A stretch of DNA of 42,088 nucleotides, from the NCBI GenBank assembly GCA_024695505.1, contig JAILIB010000090.1:1-42088 (forward strand). The letters are read 5' to 3'. The DNA comes from Saccharofermentans sp. (lineage in GTDB: Bacteria; Bacillota; Clostridia; Saccharofermentanales; Saccharofermentanaceae). The notes under the pieces are model-generated. The model was not told where the DNA came from and did not search any database. It was given only the letters and a program-made list of their open reading frames with translations. Positions 8,258 to 16,707 of the stretch are shown here, piece after piece (position 1 is the stretch's first letter; each line of letters begins with the position of its first letter). Position numbers and translations under genes: made by a program.

Positions 8258-10398
8258 TGGAGTCCCGCGGGACAAACAATTCTAATGCCATTTCACAGGC
8301 GCGGTGCATTCATGCATCGCGCCTTCCTGAGTACAGGACGCCTTTTGGCGCGAGGCCCTGTGATTCCCATACGGAGCTGTTTTTCGACTGCTACAGGGAA
8401 GCTTCCGGCGTTACGCTCTGCTATACCTACGGACTTTATAAGTTCTCTTATCACGAAGAACCGATGTACCGCGTCTCAGGATCATCGAGATATCACGTGG
8501 ATCTCATGCTGCCTCACGAGCCGTCGATCCTGTTCTACTGGTTCAGGTTCAAGGTCGCGGGGGACTGTGAAGACCTCCCTGAAGGTTACCTAGTAAACAG
8601 GCCGGAAGATATAAGTGAAGATGCTTTTACCGCACCTGAGCTTACGCTCTACTATGGCGCGGCGGCAGACACTGCCGACGGCGAGGGAACGCTTTACCGC
8701 GAGCCGCCAAGAGTCGGAGCCGATGAGGACAAGTATCCTTATGCGTTCCAGATAACCGTTTACAACAAGGAATTCAAGACACCCGACTATATGAAGGGCG
8801 CTAACATCTACCAGATCTTCCCGGACAGGTTCGCAAGAGACACGGGTTTTAACGTCGAGGCGATGAAGAATGCCAATCCCCGTCCCGAACGCGTATATCA
8901 CGAAGACTGGGACGAGGACGTCGACATATACGGAAAGCCTGAGACGGGCTATCTTGCATGTGATTTCTACGGCGGTTCGCTCCGCGGAATTAAGGAAAAG
9001 CTCCCTTACCTCAAAGAACTCGGCATCAACATCCTTTACATGAACCCGATCTTTGAGGCCAGGTCTTCGCACCGCTACGATACTGCGGATTACCTTAATG
9101 TTGATCCGATGTTAGGCGGCGTTTCCGCATTTAACGAGCTTTCAAGAGAAGCCGAGGCAGCCGGTATCAAGATCATCCTTGACGGCGTTTTCAGCCACAC
9201 GGGAGCTGATTCCATCTACTTCGACAAGTTCGGCCGCTACGGTACGAATGGCGCTTACGAGGCCTTCAGAGACGGCACGGAGAGCCGTTACCGCTCATGG
9301 TATAACCTTTACCGTACCGCTGACGGCAACATCAATTACGACTCCTGGTGGGGCTTTCCTGACCTGCCTAACGTAAACGAGGATGATCTTTCATACAGAA
9401 ATTTCATTTTCGGAGATAAGGGCGTTGTCGATACCTGGACTTCGAGAGGCGCTGACGGCTTCAGGCTCGACGTTTCAGACGAGCTCCCTGACGGCTTCAT
9501 AAGGCAGATGAGATCGACCCTGAAGGCAAAGACGAACGGCGAGGGAATGCTCGTCGGCGAGGTATGGGAGGACGCTTCAAACAAGTGCAGTTACGGCTCT
9601 TACCGCGACTTCATGCTGGGCAATACCCACGACTCGGTCATGGGCTATACGTTCAGGCACATACTCCTGGATTTCCTTTGCGGCTATATTTCCGCCGAAG
9701 TCGCCGATTCAAGGTTTGAAGGTTTCCGCGAGAGGTATCCATCACAGGCATACTACTGCATGATGAACCTCGTTTCGTCGCATGACGTTCCGAGGATAAT
9801 GACGATGCTCGGAAAGCCCTGCGAGACTGACGACCGCGAGATCCAGCGCGGCATAGAGGTCGATGCAGGTGATTATGACAGGTGCGCTTCTCTCGCCAGG
9901 ATGGCCTATGCTTTCCAGAATGCTTATATCGGAGCAGCCTGCCTCTACTACGGCGATGAAGTGCTGATGCAGGGGTATAAGGACCCGTTCAACAGAAGGA
10001 CTTATCCCTGGAACCGCCTGACGTCAAAGCAGACAGAGACTCTTGCTTTCTTCAAGAGGATCGCGGGCCTACGCAAGGTAAACTCCTGTCTCCGCACTGG
10101 TTTTTATAAGACGCTGCTTGCTCATGAAGGTGCGTTTGCCTTTGAGAGATATCTTTCAGAGGGAAGGGACTTTTTCGGGCATCAGGGAACGGGCGCAAGA
10201 AAGATCGTGTTCCTGATGAACCGCTCTGAAAAGCCTTTGTATGCTACAGTTTCAGACAGCTTCGCAGGAACTGCCGTTACGGAGATAACAGGGGACTGGC
10301 ATCCTCCTTTGTCGGACAACATGATCTTCGGCGGAACCGAAAACGGAACGCTTACCATAGGCCTCAGACCATATTCGGCCGCTTACATAATCTACTGA
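8257..10398 (+). CDS. GH13 alpha-amylase family enzyme (neopullulanase/cyclomaltodextrinase type)
   Basis: 713 residues. An N-terminal beta-sandwich (about 1-175, CBM34-like) precedes a TIM barrel starting at GANIYQIFPDRFAR. Region I is DGVFSHTG (from D309). Predicted nucleophile is D405 in GFRLDVSDE, acid/base is E435 in LVGEVWED, and the third Asp is D510 in SSHDVPR. NPIFEARSSHRYDT is typical of neopullulanases and maltogenic amylases. No signal peptide, so it probably acts in the cytoplasm on glycogen or imported maltodextrins. It is coupled to glgA by a 1-nt overlap, so synthesis and turnover of alpha-glucan share one transcript. Exact specificity is not readable. Confidence 0.88.
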   Translation: MESRGTNNSNAISQARCIHASRLPEYRTPFGARPCDSHTELFFDCYREASGVTLCYTYGLYKFSYHEEPMYRVSGSSRYHVDLMLPHEPSILFYWFRFKVAGDCEDLPEGYLVNRPEDISEDAFTAPELTLYYGAAADTADGEGTLYREPPRVGADEDKYPYAFQITVYNKEFKTPDYMKGANIYQIFPDRFARDTGFNVEAMKNANPRPERVYHEDWDEDVDIYGKPETGYLACDFYGGSLRGIKEKLPYLKELGINILYMNPIFEARSSHRYDTADYLNVDPMLGGVSAFNELSREAEAAGIKIILDGVFSHTGADSIYFDKFGRYGTNGAYEAFRDGTESRYRSWYNLYRTADGNINYDSWWGFPDLPNVNEDDLSYRNFIFGDKGVVDTWTSRGADGFRLDVSDELPDGFIRQMRSTLKAKTNGEGMLVGEVWEDASNKCSYGSYRDFMLGNTHDSVMGYTFRHILLDFLCGYISAEVADSRFEGFRERYPSQAYYCMMNLVSSHDVPRIMTMLGKPCETDDREIQRGIEVDAGDYDRCASLARMAYAFQNAYIGAACLYYGDEVLMQGYKDPFNRRTYPWNRLTSKQTETLAFFKRIAGLRKVNSCLRTGFYKTLLAHEGAFAFERYLSEGRDFFGHQGTGARKIVFLMNRSEKPLYATVSDSFAGTAVTEITGDWHPPLSDNMIFGGTENGTLTIGLRPYSAAYIIY

Positions 10399-10444
10399 TT
10401 TTTTGTGATAAACTACAACAAAACAAATAAGGTGAGGATTAATT

Positions 10445-12211
10445 ATGTCAGAGAATATTCCTGTTAAACGCACTATGCCAGGCATGCCTGTTTCTGCAGC
10501 TGATGCCCAGAAACAGGGCCTTAACATCTTCATTACGCCTGAAGAATCATTGAATATCACAAAGGGTGTACTGCCTGATTCCTTCAAGCAGAGAGTTACT
10601 CAGGGCCAACAGACGCTGTGCACCAATTACCTGACAAATCATCCTGAAGGAGCACCTGCTCTTGATACGACTACTCCTGATGCAGAACTCACGAACAAAG
10701 CTGCTGCCGTTACGGCTGACTGGTTTGAAGCACATCCTGATTTTGCCCAGCAGTTCACGATCGAACAGGCTGCAGTCAACGGTAAGATCAGACAGCTCGA
10801 AATGGAAATAGCACAGGCAAAATCCGTTCAGGAACAGCAAAGCCGCGATGTCATGAAGTTCGACAAACTCGGACAGAAAGATGCAATGCAGCAGGCGGGA
10901 ATCGCAGCAGGCAACGCCAAGAAAGCCGCAGATACCGCCGCTTCAGTCAAGAACTCGCTTATCGCCCAGTGGAACCAGCGTGTGTATCTCTGGCAGCGCT
11001 GCATGGTTTCCGACTATCCTGTAGGACCCGACGGACTCTTTGATCCGATCGCCGTTTGCACGGCCGCGGCACAGCCTGCTCCCGCACAGGCGGCTGCCAA
11101 GACGTATACGGACGCTGAAGGCAACCAGGTTGCCGTCGGCACGACAATGGATTCAACTGATAAGAAGTGCCCGAACTGCGGCGCTACAGTTGTTTACGAT
11201 CCGGATACGCTTGCCATGACCTGTCATTCATGCGGTTATCAGAGGCAGCTTCCCAAGCCCGAGGACGTGGCGAAGGACATCGAGGAGATCGATTTCACTA
11301 CGGCTACGCAGAGAGCGAGCATCGACTGGGGTCAGGCGAGAAAGTCGCTCGAGTGCAAGAACTGCGGTGCTACAACGGTCTTCGCGGCAACAGATACGGC
11401 TGCATGCTGCCCTTATTGCGGATCTACGCAGGTAATGCCCGTTGATGACCTCGCAGACGCAATGGCTCCGGGCGGAGTCGTTCCTTTTGAGATATCACAG
11501 CAGAAGGCTTCACAGCTTTTCAAGAGCTGGATCAAGGGCAAGTTCTTTGCGCCCAATGCTGCAAAAAAGTCCTGCGAGGCAAAGAACTTCAGCGGCGTTT
11601 ATCTCCCGTTCTGGACCTACGACTCCCAGACGACCTCGCCTTACAGCGTTCAGCTCGGCTACAGGCACGAAAGAACGAATTCCAAGGGTGAGACCGAGAC
11701 ATATTACGAGTACAAGAACTTCTCCGGCATCTACGAGAAGTTCGTTGACGACGAGCTTGTTTACGCAAGCAAGAAGACCGACAATCCGTACATCAACGCG
11801 GTCAAGCAGTTCGATTTCAAGAAGCTCCGTCCTTACGCTCCTGAGTTCATTGCAGGCTTCCTTGCAGAAAGATATACGGTTGGCTTGGACGACGGATGGC
11901 AATTGGCCAAGAACCAGATCAAGAACACTTTAAGGAGTGAGATCGGACAGTACGAGAAACGCAGGCAGCACGCCGATACGGTCGAATCCGTAAACTTCAA
12001 CACGGACTTCGCAAAGGTCACTTTCAAGTATGTCCTCGCTCCCATCTGGATCGCTAATTACAAGTTCAACAACGAGGTCTATAACTTCGTAGTAAACGGA
12101 CAGACGGGCAAGATCGCGGGCAAGTCTCCCGTATCGATCCCGAAGGTCATCCTCACGATCGTACTTGCGATCATCGCCATCATCATTGCTTACTATCTGT
12201 TCAGCAACTGA
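10445..12211 (+). CDS. Zinc-ribbon membrane-anchored protein of unknown function
   Basis: 588 residues. The N-terminal ~235 residues are Gln/Ala-rich and helical, including a likely coiled coil. Two zinc ribbons follow: CPNCG...CHSCGY and CKNCG...CCPYCG. After them comes the region (VVPFEISQQKASQLF, GVYLPFWTYD, NGQTGKIAGKSP) seen in proteins usually labelled TFIIB-type zinc-ribbon-containing. A single hydrophobic segment of about 20 residues ends the chain, so it is probably a C-tail-anchored cytoplasmic protein. GTGAGG precedes the ATG. It stands alone, with a strong terminator after it. Family members usually lack such a long N-terminal part. No biochemical role is known to me. Confidence 0.7.
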   Translation: MSENIPVKRTMPGMPVSAADAQKQGLNIFITPEESLNITKGVLPDSFKQRVTQGQQTLCTNYLTNHPEGAPALDTTTPDAELTNKAAAVTADWFEAHPDFAQQFTIEQAAVNGKIRQLEMEIAQAKSVQEQQSRDVMKFDKLGQKDAMQQAGIAAGNAKKAADTAASVKNSLIAQWNQRVYLWQRCMVSDYPVGPDGLFDPIAVCTAAAQPAPAQAAAKTYTDAEGNQVAVGTTMDSTDKKCPNCGATVVYDPDTLAMTCHSCGYQRQLPKPEDVAKDIEEIDFTTATQRASIDWGQARKSLECKNCGATTVFAATDTAACCPYCGSTQVMPVDDLADAMAPGGVVPFEISQQKASQLFKSWIKGKFFAPNAAKKSCEAKNFSGVYLPFWTYDSQTTSPYSVQLGYRHERTNSKGETETYYEYKNFSGIYEKFVDDELVYASKKTDNPYINAVKQFDFKKLRPYAPEFIAGFLAERYTVGLDDGWQLAKNQIKNTLRSEIGQYEKRRQHADTVESVNFNTDFAKVTFKYVLAPIWIANYKFNNEVYNFVVNGQTGKIAGKSPVSIPKVILTIVLAIIAIIIAYYLFSN

Positions 12212-12231
12212 GGCGGAAGCATTGTAATTAC

Positions 12232-12263
12232 GGGCGGTTCCGGCTGACCGGGGCCGCCCTTTT
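12232..12263 (+). terminator. Strong intrinsic terminator after the zinc-ribbon gene
   Basis: Stem GGGCGGTTCCGG (12232-12243) pairs with CCGGGGCCGCCC (12248-12259), 12 bp with two G-U pairs and a CTGA loop, followed by TTTT. Confidence 0.9.
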
Positions 12264-12293
12264 ATATGGAACATTTTGCATTGAAAATTGTTC

Positions 12294-12322
12294 TTGACAC
12301 TGTACTATCTGAAAAGTATAAT
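12294..12322 (+). promoter_or_regulatory. Consensus sigma-A promoter of tRNA-Leu
   Basis: TTGACA (12294-12299), 17-nt spacer, TATAAT (12317-12322). Both hexamers match the consensus exactly, as expected for a stable RNA promoter. The tRNA begins 29 nt later. Confidence 0.9.
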
Positions 12323-12350
12323 TATCGAGCCTGCTTAAAGCAGCATATAT

Positions 12351-12435
12351 GCGGCCGTGGCGGAACTGGCAGACGCGCACGTTTGAGGGGCGTGTGGGTA
12401 ACTCCATACGAGTTCAAGTCTCGTCGGCCGCACCA
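12351..12435 (+). tRNA. tRNA-Leu (anticodon GAG)
   Basis: 85 nt with encoded CCA. Acceptor stem GCGGCCG pairs with CGGCCGC. The D-arm region GGCGGAACTGGCAGACGC is followed by anticodon stem CACGT/GCGTG and the seven-base loop TTGAGGG, giving anticodon GAG (reads CUC/CUU). A long class II variable arm is present, then the T-loop TTCAAGT. All are hallmarks of tRNA-Leu. Confidence 0.95.
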
Positions 12436-12439
12436 AATC

Positions 12440-12476
12440 AAAGTCCTGAGATCTCTGATCCCGGGACTTTTTCTTT
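12440..12476 (+). terminator. Intrinsic terminator of tRNA-Leu
   Basis: AAAGTCC (12440-12446) pairs with GGACTTT (12464-12470), then a T-rich tract TTTTTCTTTT. It starts 4 nt after the CCA end. Confidence 0.8.
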
Positions 12477-12527
12477 TGTATGTTTTGAATGTTGTATAAT
12501 TGAATAAAAGAACCCGGAGGTCATCTT

Positions 12528-12944
12528 ATGGGCAGTATGGCAGCAAAGATAACGGCAGCCTATTTTGAGTCCAGGAATCTCGATTTCATGATTTCTGATG
12601 ACGGCAGCTCGATCGTTACCCAGTTTGAACTCGAAAACATGGATGGCTTTAACGTGTTCATCCGTTTTGATGACGGAGACCATACCGTTAACCTGAGGAC
12701 CTCCAGCATAATTACTTTCCCTGAAACGAAGATGAATGAAATGTATGCTTTGGCCAATGCATTAAACAGCAGGTTCAGGTGGATCAAGTTTATCGTGGAC
12801 GAAAAAGACAAGAGCCTGGTCGCTTCTGACGATGCCGTCATCCAGCTTGATTCATGCGGTGAAGAGGTCTTTGAGTGCAGCATTCATTTTGCCAAGATCG
12901 TCGATGCAGCTTACCCGGTGATAATGGGTATCATAAGCGTCTGA
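12528..12944 (+). CDS. YbjN domain-containing protein
   Basis: 138 residues. The pattern of an N-terminal FELEN...VFIRFDDGD strand pair, a central helix followed by RWIKFIVDEKDKSLVASDDAVI, and a C-terminal helix with VDAAYPVIM is typical of the YbjN/type III chaperone-like sensory fold. GGAGG is about 8 nt upstream of the ATG. A TATAAT element at 12495-12500 could be its own -10 box; no clear -35 was found. It is monocistronic and converges with the DNA glycosylase gene 7 nt downstream. YbjN family proteins are poorly understood. Confidence 0.7.
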   Translation: MGSMAAKITAAYFESRNLDFMISDDGSSIVTQFELENMDGFNVFIRFDDGDHTVNLRTSSIITFPETKMNEMYALANALNSRFRWIKFIVDEKDKSLVASDDAVIQLDSCGEEVFECSIHFAKIVDAAYPVIMGIISV

Positions 12945-12951
12945 AAACGCG

Positions 12952-13803
12952 TCAGAAACTGTCCCTGCGTCTTTCGTAATAGAACATGAACTGCTGCATT
13001 ATGCCCGCAGTCTCAGGGTATTTCGAGCAGTCAAAACATCCGTTGTAGTATCTGTCGACGATCCTTTGTATCCAGACATCGACCGGGAATCTGGCTGTCC
13101 TTGCGTATGCAAAGAGCATTACGCAGTTTGCGACTTTCGTGCCTACTCCGAACATTGCCATAAGAGCCTTGTAGAGAGCTTCATCGTCCAGCTTTGACAA
13201 TGCATTGGGATCAAGAAGGCCGTCATTAAACCCTTCGGCCGCCTGCACGATATAAGGCGCCCTGTAACCGACACCGGTCCCTTCGATGTCCTCCGGACTC
13301 AGAGAAGAGAGTTCGGCAGGTGAGGGGAAAGCATAGTATTCGTCCTTAAGCGGCTTAACAAACGGCGCTTTGAGCTTCGGAGCGGGGATCTTTTTGCCGC
13401 AGAGGGCGCTTATGCGTTCGACGGAGGTCGTGATAGACGGGATCGAGCGGCGCTGCGAGATGATATAGCTGATCGTCGTCTCAAACGGTTCCTGCTTAAG
13501 GATCCTTATTCCGGTGGAGAATCCGGCTGCTTCTTTCAGGTATTTGTCTTTTGAGTCGACCGATCTTGCGATCGAAACATAGTCGCGGCTGAGATCAAAA
13601 TAGTCTTCCCAGATCGAAATGAAATCCTTCTCATCGCAGGAGAAAGCGAATTCACTGTTGCCCAAGTCTGCTACCTGGAGATATTTTCCAAAAGCGACCA
13701 GTTCGGTGTGAGTCCCGTCAATGTCACGGATCCTGAAAGCCTGACCTGAATCGGCGATCTTGTGCATGTCAAAAAAGTCGATCCTTCTTGTGACCATGTT
13801 CAT
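12952..13803 (-). CDS. 8-oxoguanine DNA glycosylase (OGG1-type, HhH-GPD)
   Basis: 283 residues. An N-terminal antiparallel beta domain (SGQAFRIRDID) is followed by an all-helical HhH-GPD part. The motifs present are ISQRRSIPSI, YYAFPSPAEL, GVGYRAPYI, the helix-hairpin-helix with the predicted catalytic Lys K223 in GVGTKVANC, and the conserved Asp D242 in FPVDVWIQR. These match the OGG1 arrangement (human K249/D268). It would excise 8-oxoguanine and nick the abasic site. It overlaps the upstream methyltransferase gene by 4 nt and is probably translated from the same mRNA. Confidence 0.88.
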   Translation of the reverse strand: MNMVTRRIDFFDMHKIADSGQAFRIRDIDGTHTELVAFGKYLQVADLGNSEFAFSCDEKDFISIWEDYFDLSRDYVSIARSVDSKDKYLKEAAGFSTGIRILKQEPFETTISYIISQRRSIPSITTSVERISALCGKKIPAPKLKAPFVKPLKDEYYAFPSPAELSSLSPEDIEGTGVGYRAPYIVQAAEGFNDGLLDPNALSKLDDEALYKALMAMFGVGTKVANCVMLFAYARTARFPVDVWIQRIVDRYYNGCFDCSKYPETAGIMQQFMFYYERRRDSF

Positions 13804-15026
13804 CTTTTTAATCCGAGCTTATAGAAATTGCAAAGATGGCATACTTTGCTGCCGTTATAGAGCTTTACACGCTTGTCAGCCCTGAGTCCGGTCGCATCTT
13901 CGAACATGTTATCGGGCGTGATAAGAGAGAGCCTGATGCCCTTTTTGCACTGGCCGGAGCGGGTAAGAAGGTTCCTGGCGATCATGCGGTAGATGTCTTC
14001 AGCCTCTTCGGGGGTCATGAGCCTTCCTCCGTAAGGAGGGTTGGTGATGACGAGCTGCCTCTCCAAACCTGTGTATGAAGCCAGCGTCTCGGGCGTCACG
14101 GTTGAGGCGTCCCTGATGTCAAACCTGCAGAAATCAGCAACTCCCGCTGCTTTTGCGTTCGCGATGGCGGATCTGACAGCCCTTGAATCGATGTCCGAAC
14201 CGAAGAAATAACAGTCGTCAGGTGCAGTCAGGTCTTCGTTGTCGATCGCTTCCTCCAGTGCCGTCCTGTAAGCCTTTTTGCCGATGTAGGGAAGAGACTC
14301 GTAATCGAAGTGGCGAAACCTCCCCGGAGCGATGCCGGCGGCCATCTGGGCGGCCTCGATAACGATCGTTCCCGATCCGCACATCGGATCTACGAGGGCT
14401 TCCTTGCCGAACGGACTGTATCTTGCGTAAGTGACCATGCCGGCCGCTAAGGTCTCCCTTATAGGCGCTTCGTGGGTCAGAGGCCTGTATCCGCGCTTGT
14501 GAAGTCCCTCGCCGGTCGTGTCTATGAGCATCCTGCAGTAGTTGTTTACCAAAGCGAACTGAATGCTTATCGTGCCGAGGCGTTCGTCCTCCTCGATCAC
14601 GGCATCGCTGCCCAGGCCTCTGGATGCTGCAAGGCTTCTCGCGATGGCCTTTTTCGTGAGCTTTTGGAGCATCTTGATGCCGTCGAGCTTGGATTTTCTT
14701 GAAAAACCGTTGACTATAAACGCCCAGCCCTTAGGAATGAAGTCATTCCAGGGGAGTTTTCTGCAGGATTCAAAAAAGGCCGCTCCGTCCTCGGTGAAGT
14801 TTTCGGAAGAACCGGTCTTAAAGCCGCCGATCTCGAAAAACACCCTCTCGGCGTGCCTTGCCCACATGTTTACGCGGGCAACGTCCAAAGCCCAGTTGTC
14901 CGAGCCGGTGTCAAGCGTAATGACGCCGTCCTTAACGTCCAGCTGGTGCTTCTGAAAACCCACTGCGAGAAGGTCGTCGCGGGTCGGAGCTTCAAGCCCG
15001 AATAGTGTGGTAATGATTATTCTCAT
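13800..15026 (-). CDS. THUMP-domain class I RNA methyltransferase (RlmL-type)
   Basis: 408 residues. The N-terminal THUMP/ferredoxin-like part (MRIIITTLFGLEAPTRDDL to about residue 165) is followed by a Rossmann methyltransferase. SAM motif I is DPMCGSGT at 213-220; FGSDIDSRAV is the acidic loop; catalytic motif NPPYGGR is at 329-335. This is the plan of the enzymes that form m2G in 23S rRNA. The start is supported by the conserved N-terminus. No Shine-Dalgarno is present; instead an extended -10 box ends 6 nt before the ATG, suggesting a leaderless mRNA. First gene of a two-gene operon with the glycosylase. Confidence 0.9.
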   Translation of the reverse strand: MRIIITTLFGLEAPTRDDLLAVGFQKHQLDVKDGVITLDTGSDNWALDVARVNMWARHAERVFFEIGGFKTGSSENFTEDGAAFFESCRKLPWNDFIPKGWAFIVNGFSRKSKLDGIKMLQKLTKKAIARSLAASRGLGSDAVIEEDERLGTISIQFALVNNYCRMLIDTTGEGLHKRGYRPLTHEAPIRETLAAGMVTYARYSPFGKEALVDPMCGSGTIVIEAAQMAAGIAPGRFRHFDYESLPYIGKKAYRTALEEAIDNEDLTAPDDCYFFGSDIDSRAVRSAIANAKAAGVADFCRFDIRDASTVTPETLASYTGLERQLVITNPPYGGRLMTPEEAEDIYRMIARNLLTRSGQCKKGIRLSLITPDNMFEDATGLRADKRVKLYNGSKVCHLCNFYKLGLKR

Positions 15027-15032
15027 GGGAGA

Positions 15033-15041
15033 ATTATAACA
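15033..15041 (-). promoter_or_regulatory. Extended -10 promoter directly before the methyltransferase ATG
   Basis: On the minus strand TGTTATAAT is followed by TCTCCC and then ATG. A start 7 nt after the -10 box falls on the A of the start codon. No convincing -35 hexamer at 17-18 nt. Confidence 0.55.
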
Positions 15042-15143
15042 CCATTAAAGTATCAGAAATGAACTTCGGGCAGAATTGGCCTGTCAAGAGGAATTTTTCT
15101 AAAACAGGTGTATTTGACTGACGGACACAGATGTACCGCAATA

Positions 15144-15339
15144 TGTGAATAATACCCGCAAATGCCTATTTTATTGGGTTGTCAAAGGACCTTTATCATT
15201 TCGTAATTGTTTTGTCAACAAATGGTAACAAAATGTCAGAATGCTTTAAACATTAACTTTGAGGGGCAAACAAATACCGAAAACCTGTCTTTTGAGTTAT
15301 CAACAAAGTTATGCACATTATGAACATTTTTGTGCATAA
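15144..15339. promoter_or_regulatory. Intergenic region with DnaA-box-like sites upstream of proA
   Basis: The 379-nt gap between the divergent methyltransferase and proA genes is AT-rich and holds no ORF of note. Three sites fit TTWTNCACA exactly: TGTGAATAA (15144-15152, minus), TTATGCACA (15309-15317, plus) and TGTGCATAA (15331-15339, minus). A one-mismatch site TTATCAACA is at 15297-15305. The last two perfect sites form an inverted pair 22 bp centre to centre, just upstream of the proA -35 region, so they could equally be an operator for another regulator. Confidence 0.4.
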
Positions 15340-15366
15340 GGAAAAACTTCAACAAGGCCGAATTTT

Positions 15367-15375
15367 TGCTATAAT
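15367..15375 (+). promoter_or_regulatory. Extended -10 promoter of proA
   Basis: TGCTATAAT, i.e. TGN before a perfect TATAAT, 30 nt before the proA ATG. The -35 region is poor (CTTCAA), which fits an extended -10 promoter and leaves room for an activator at the inverted pair upstream. Confidence 0.6.
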
Positions 15376-15405
15376 CAGGCAATAATTATATAAGAGGAGA
15401 GCAGT

Positions 15406-16683
15406 ATGTCCGAGTTGATTGAAAAGGCAAAAATGGCCAGGGAAGCGTCCTACGGCATGGCTGTCCTGACGCGCGAGCAGAAGGATGAAGCACTTTCCGC
15501 GATAGCTGACGCCCTTAACTCCGAAAAGGACAGGATCTTTAAAGCAAATTCCGAAGACCTCATGAATGCTGAGGCTGCAAACCTCGAAAAGCCTCTAATC
15601 AAGAGGCTGAAATTCCAGGACGAAAAGCTCTCTGATGTAACTGACGGTATCTTAAGCCTCAAGACGCTTGAAGATCCGGTCGGCAGACAGACCCTTCATA
15701 CGACATTGGATGACGGCCTTGAGCTCTACCGCGTCACATGCCCCATCGGCGTTATCGGGGTTATCTTCGAGAGCAGACCTGACGCACTTGTCCAGATCGC
15801 AACCCTTTGCCTTAAGAGCGGAAATGCCGTTTTCCTCAAGGGCGGAAGCGAGGCGGCCAATACAAATAAGGTCTTGGCAGAAGTTATATATAACGCAGGC
15901 GTAAAGGTGGGACTGCCCGAAGGATGGCTCCATCTTCTGACAACGCGTGCGGAGATAGCGGACATGCTCGGTCTCGACGAGTACATCGATCTGATAATCC
16001 CCAGGGGATCCAATGCTTTTGTCCAGTACATAATGCAGAATACCAATATCGCTGTCCTTGGCCACGCCGACGGCGTCTGCCACACTTACATCAATGAGAA
16101 GGCAGACCCTGCAAAGGCCATCAGGGTTGCAGTCGATGCAAAAACCCAGTATGTCTCGGTCTGCAATGCAACGGAGACTTTCCTCGTTGATGAGGCTTTG
16201 AAGGACACGCTGCTTCCCGAGCTTATTAAGGCTCTTCGCGAAGCGGGCGTCACTATCTACGGCGATGACTATGTTTCCGAGACGTTCGGAGCTGAGAAGG
16301 TTACCGAATGGCACCATGAATACCTGGACATGAAGTGTTCGGTCAAGGTCGTAAGCGGTATCGACGAGGCGATCTCCCACATCAACCGCAACGGTTCGGG
16401 CCACACCGACGCGATAATCACCGAAGACAAGGCGGCAGCGGAGCGTTTCATTCTCGGAGTTGACTCAGGAAGCGTCTACGTGAACTGCTCCACAAGGTTT
16501 GCTGACGGTTTCAGGTACGGATTCGGCGCAGAAGTAGGCGTTTCAACATCAAAGATCCACGCCAGAGGTCCCGTAGGTCTTGAAGGTCTGGTATCTTACA
16601 AGTACAAGCTCATCGGAAACGGCGACATCGTAGGCGATTATGCTTCCGGTGCCAAGAAGTTCAAGCATATCAAACACGACTGA
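15406..16683 (+). CDS. proA: Gamma-glutamyl phosphate reductase
   Basis: Reduces gamma-glutamyl phosphate to glutamate-5-semialdehyde with NADPH, the second step of proline synthesis. 425 residues, close to the family's usual ~415. Motifs include CPIGVIGVIFESRPD, FLKGGSEA, IIPRGSNAFVQYI, the predicted catalytic Cys C253 in QYVSVCNATET, and RFADGFRYGFGAEVGVST near the C-terminus. GAGGAGA precedes the ATG by 8 nt. proB, the usual partner, is not adjacent; the next gene is rpiB. Confidence 0.95.
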   Translation: MSELIEKAKMAREASYGMAVLTREQKDEALSAIADALNSEKDRIFKANSEDLMNAEAANLEKPLIKRLKFQDEKLSDVTDGILSLKTLEDPVGRQTLHTTLDDGLELYRVTCPIGVIGVIFESRPDALVQIATLCLKSGNAVFLKGGSEAANTNKVLAEVIYNAGVKVGLPEGWLHLLTTRAEIADMLGLDEYIDLIIPRGSNAFVQYIMQNTNIAVLGHADGVCHTYINEKADPAKAIRVAVDAKTQYVSVCNATETFLVDEALKDTLLPELIKALREAGVTIYGDDYVSETFGAEKVTEWHHEYLDMKCSVKVVSGIDEAISHINRNGSGHTDAIITEDKAAAERFILGVDSGSVYVNCSTRFADGFRYGFGAEVGVSTSKIHARGPVGLEGLVSYKYKLIGNGDIVGDYASGAKKFKHIKHD

Positions 16684-16707
16684 TAAACGGTTTTGGAGGC
16701 AATAAAC

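Noticed and set aside
12266..12499. Small plus-strand ORF over the tRNA-Leu region
   Set aside because: It reads through the tRNA, its promoter and its terminator; no ribosome-binding site.
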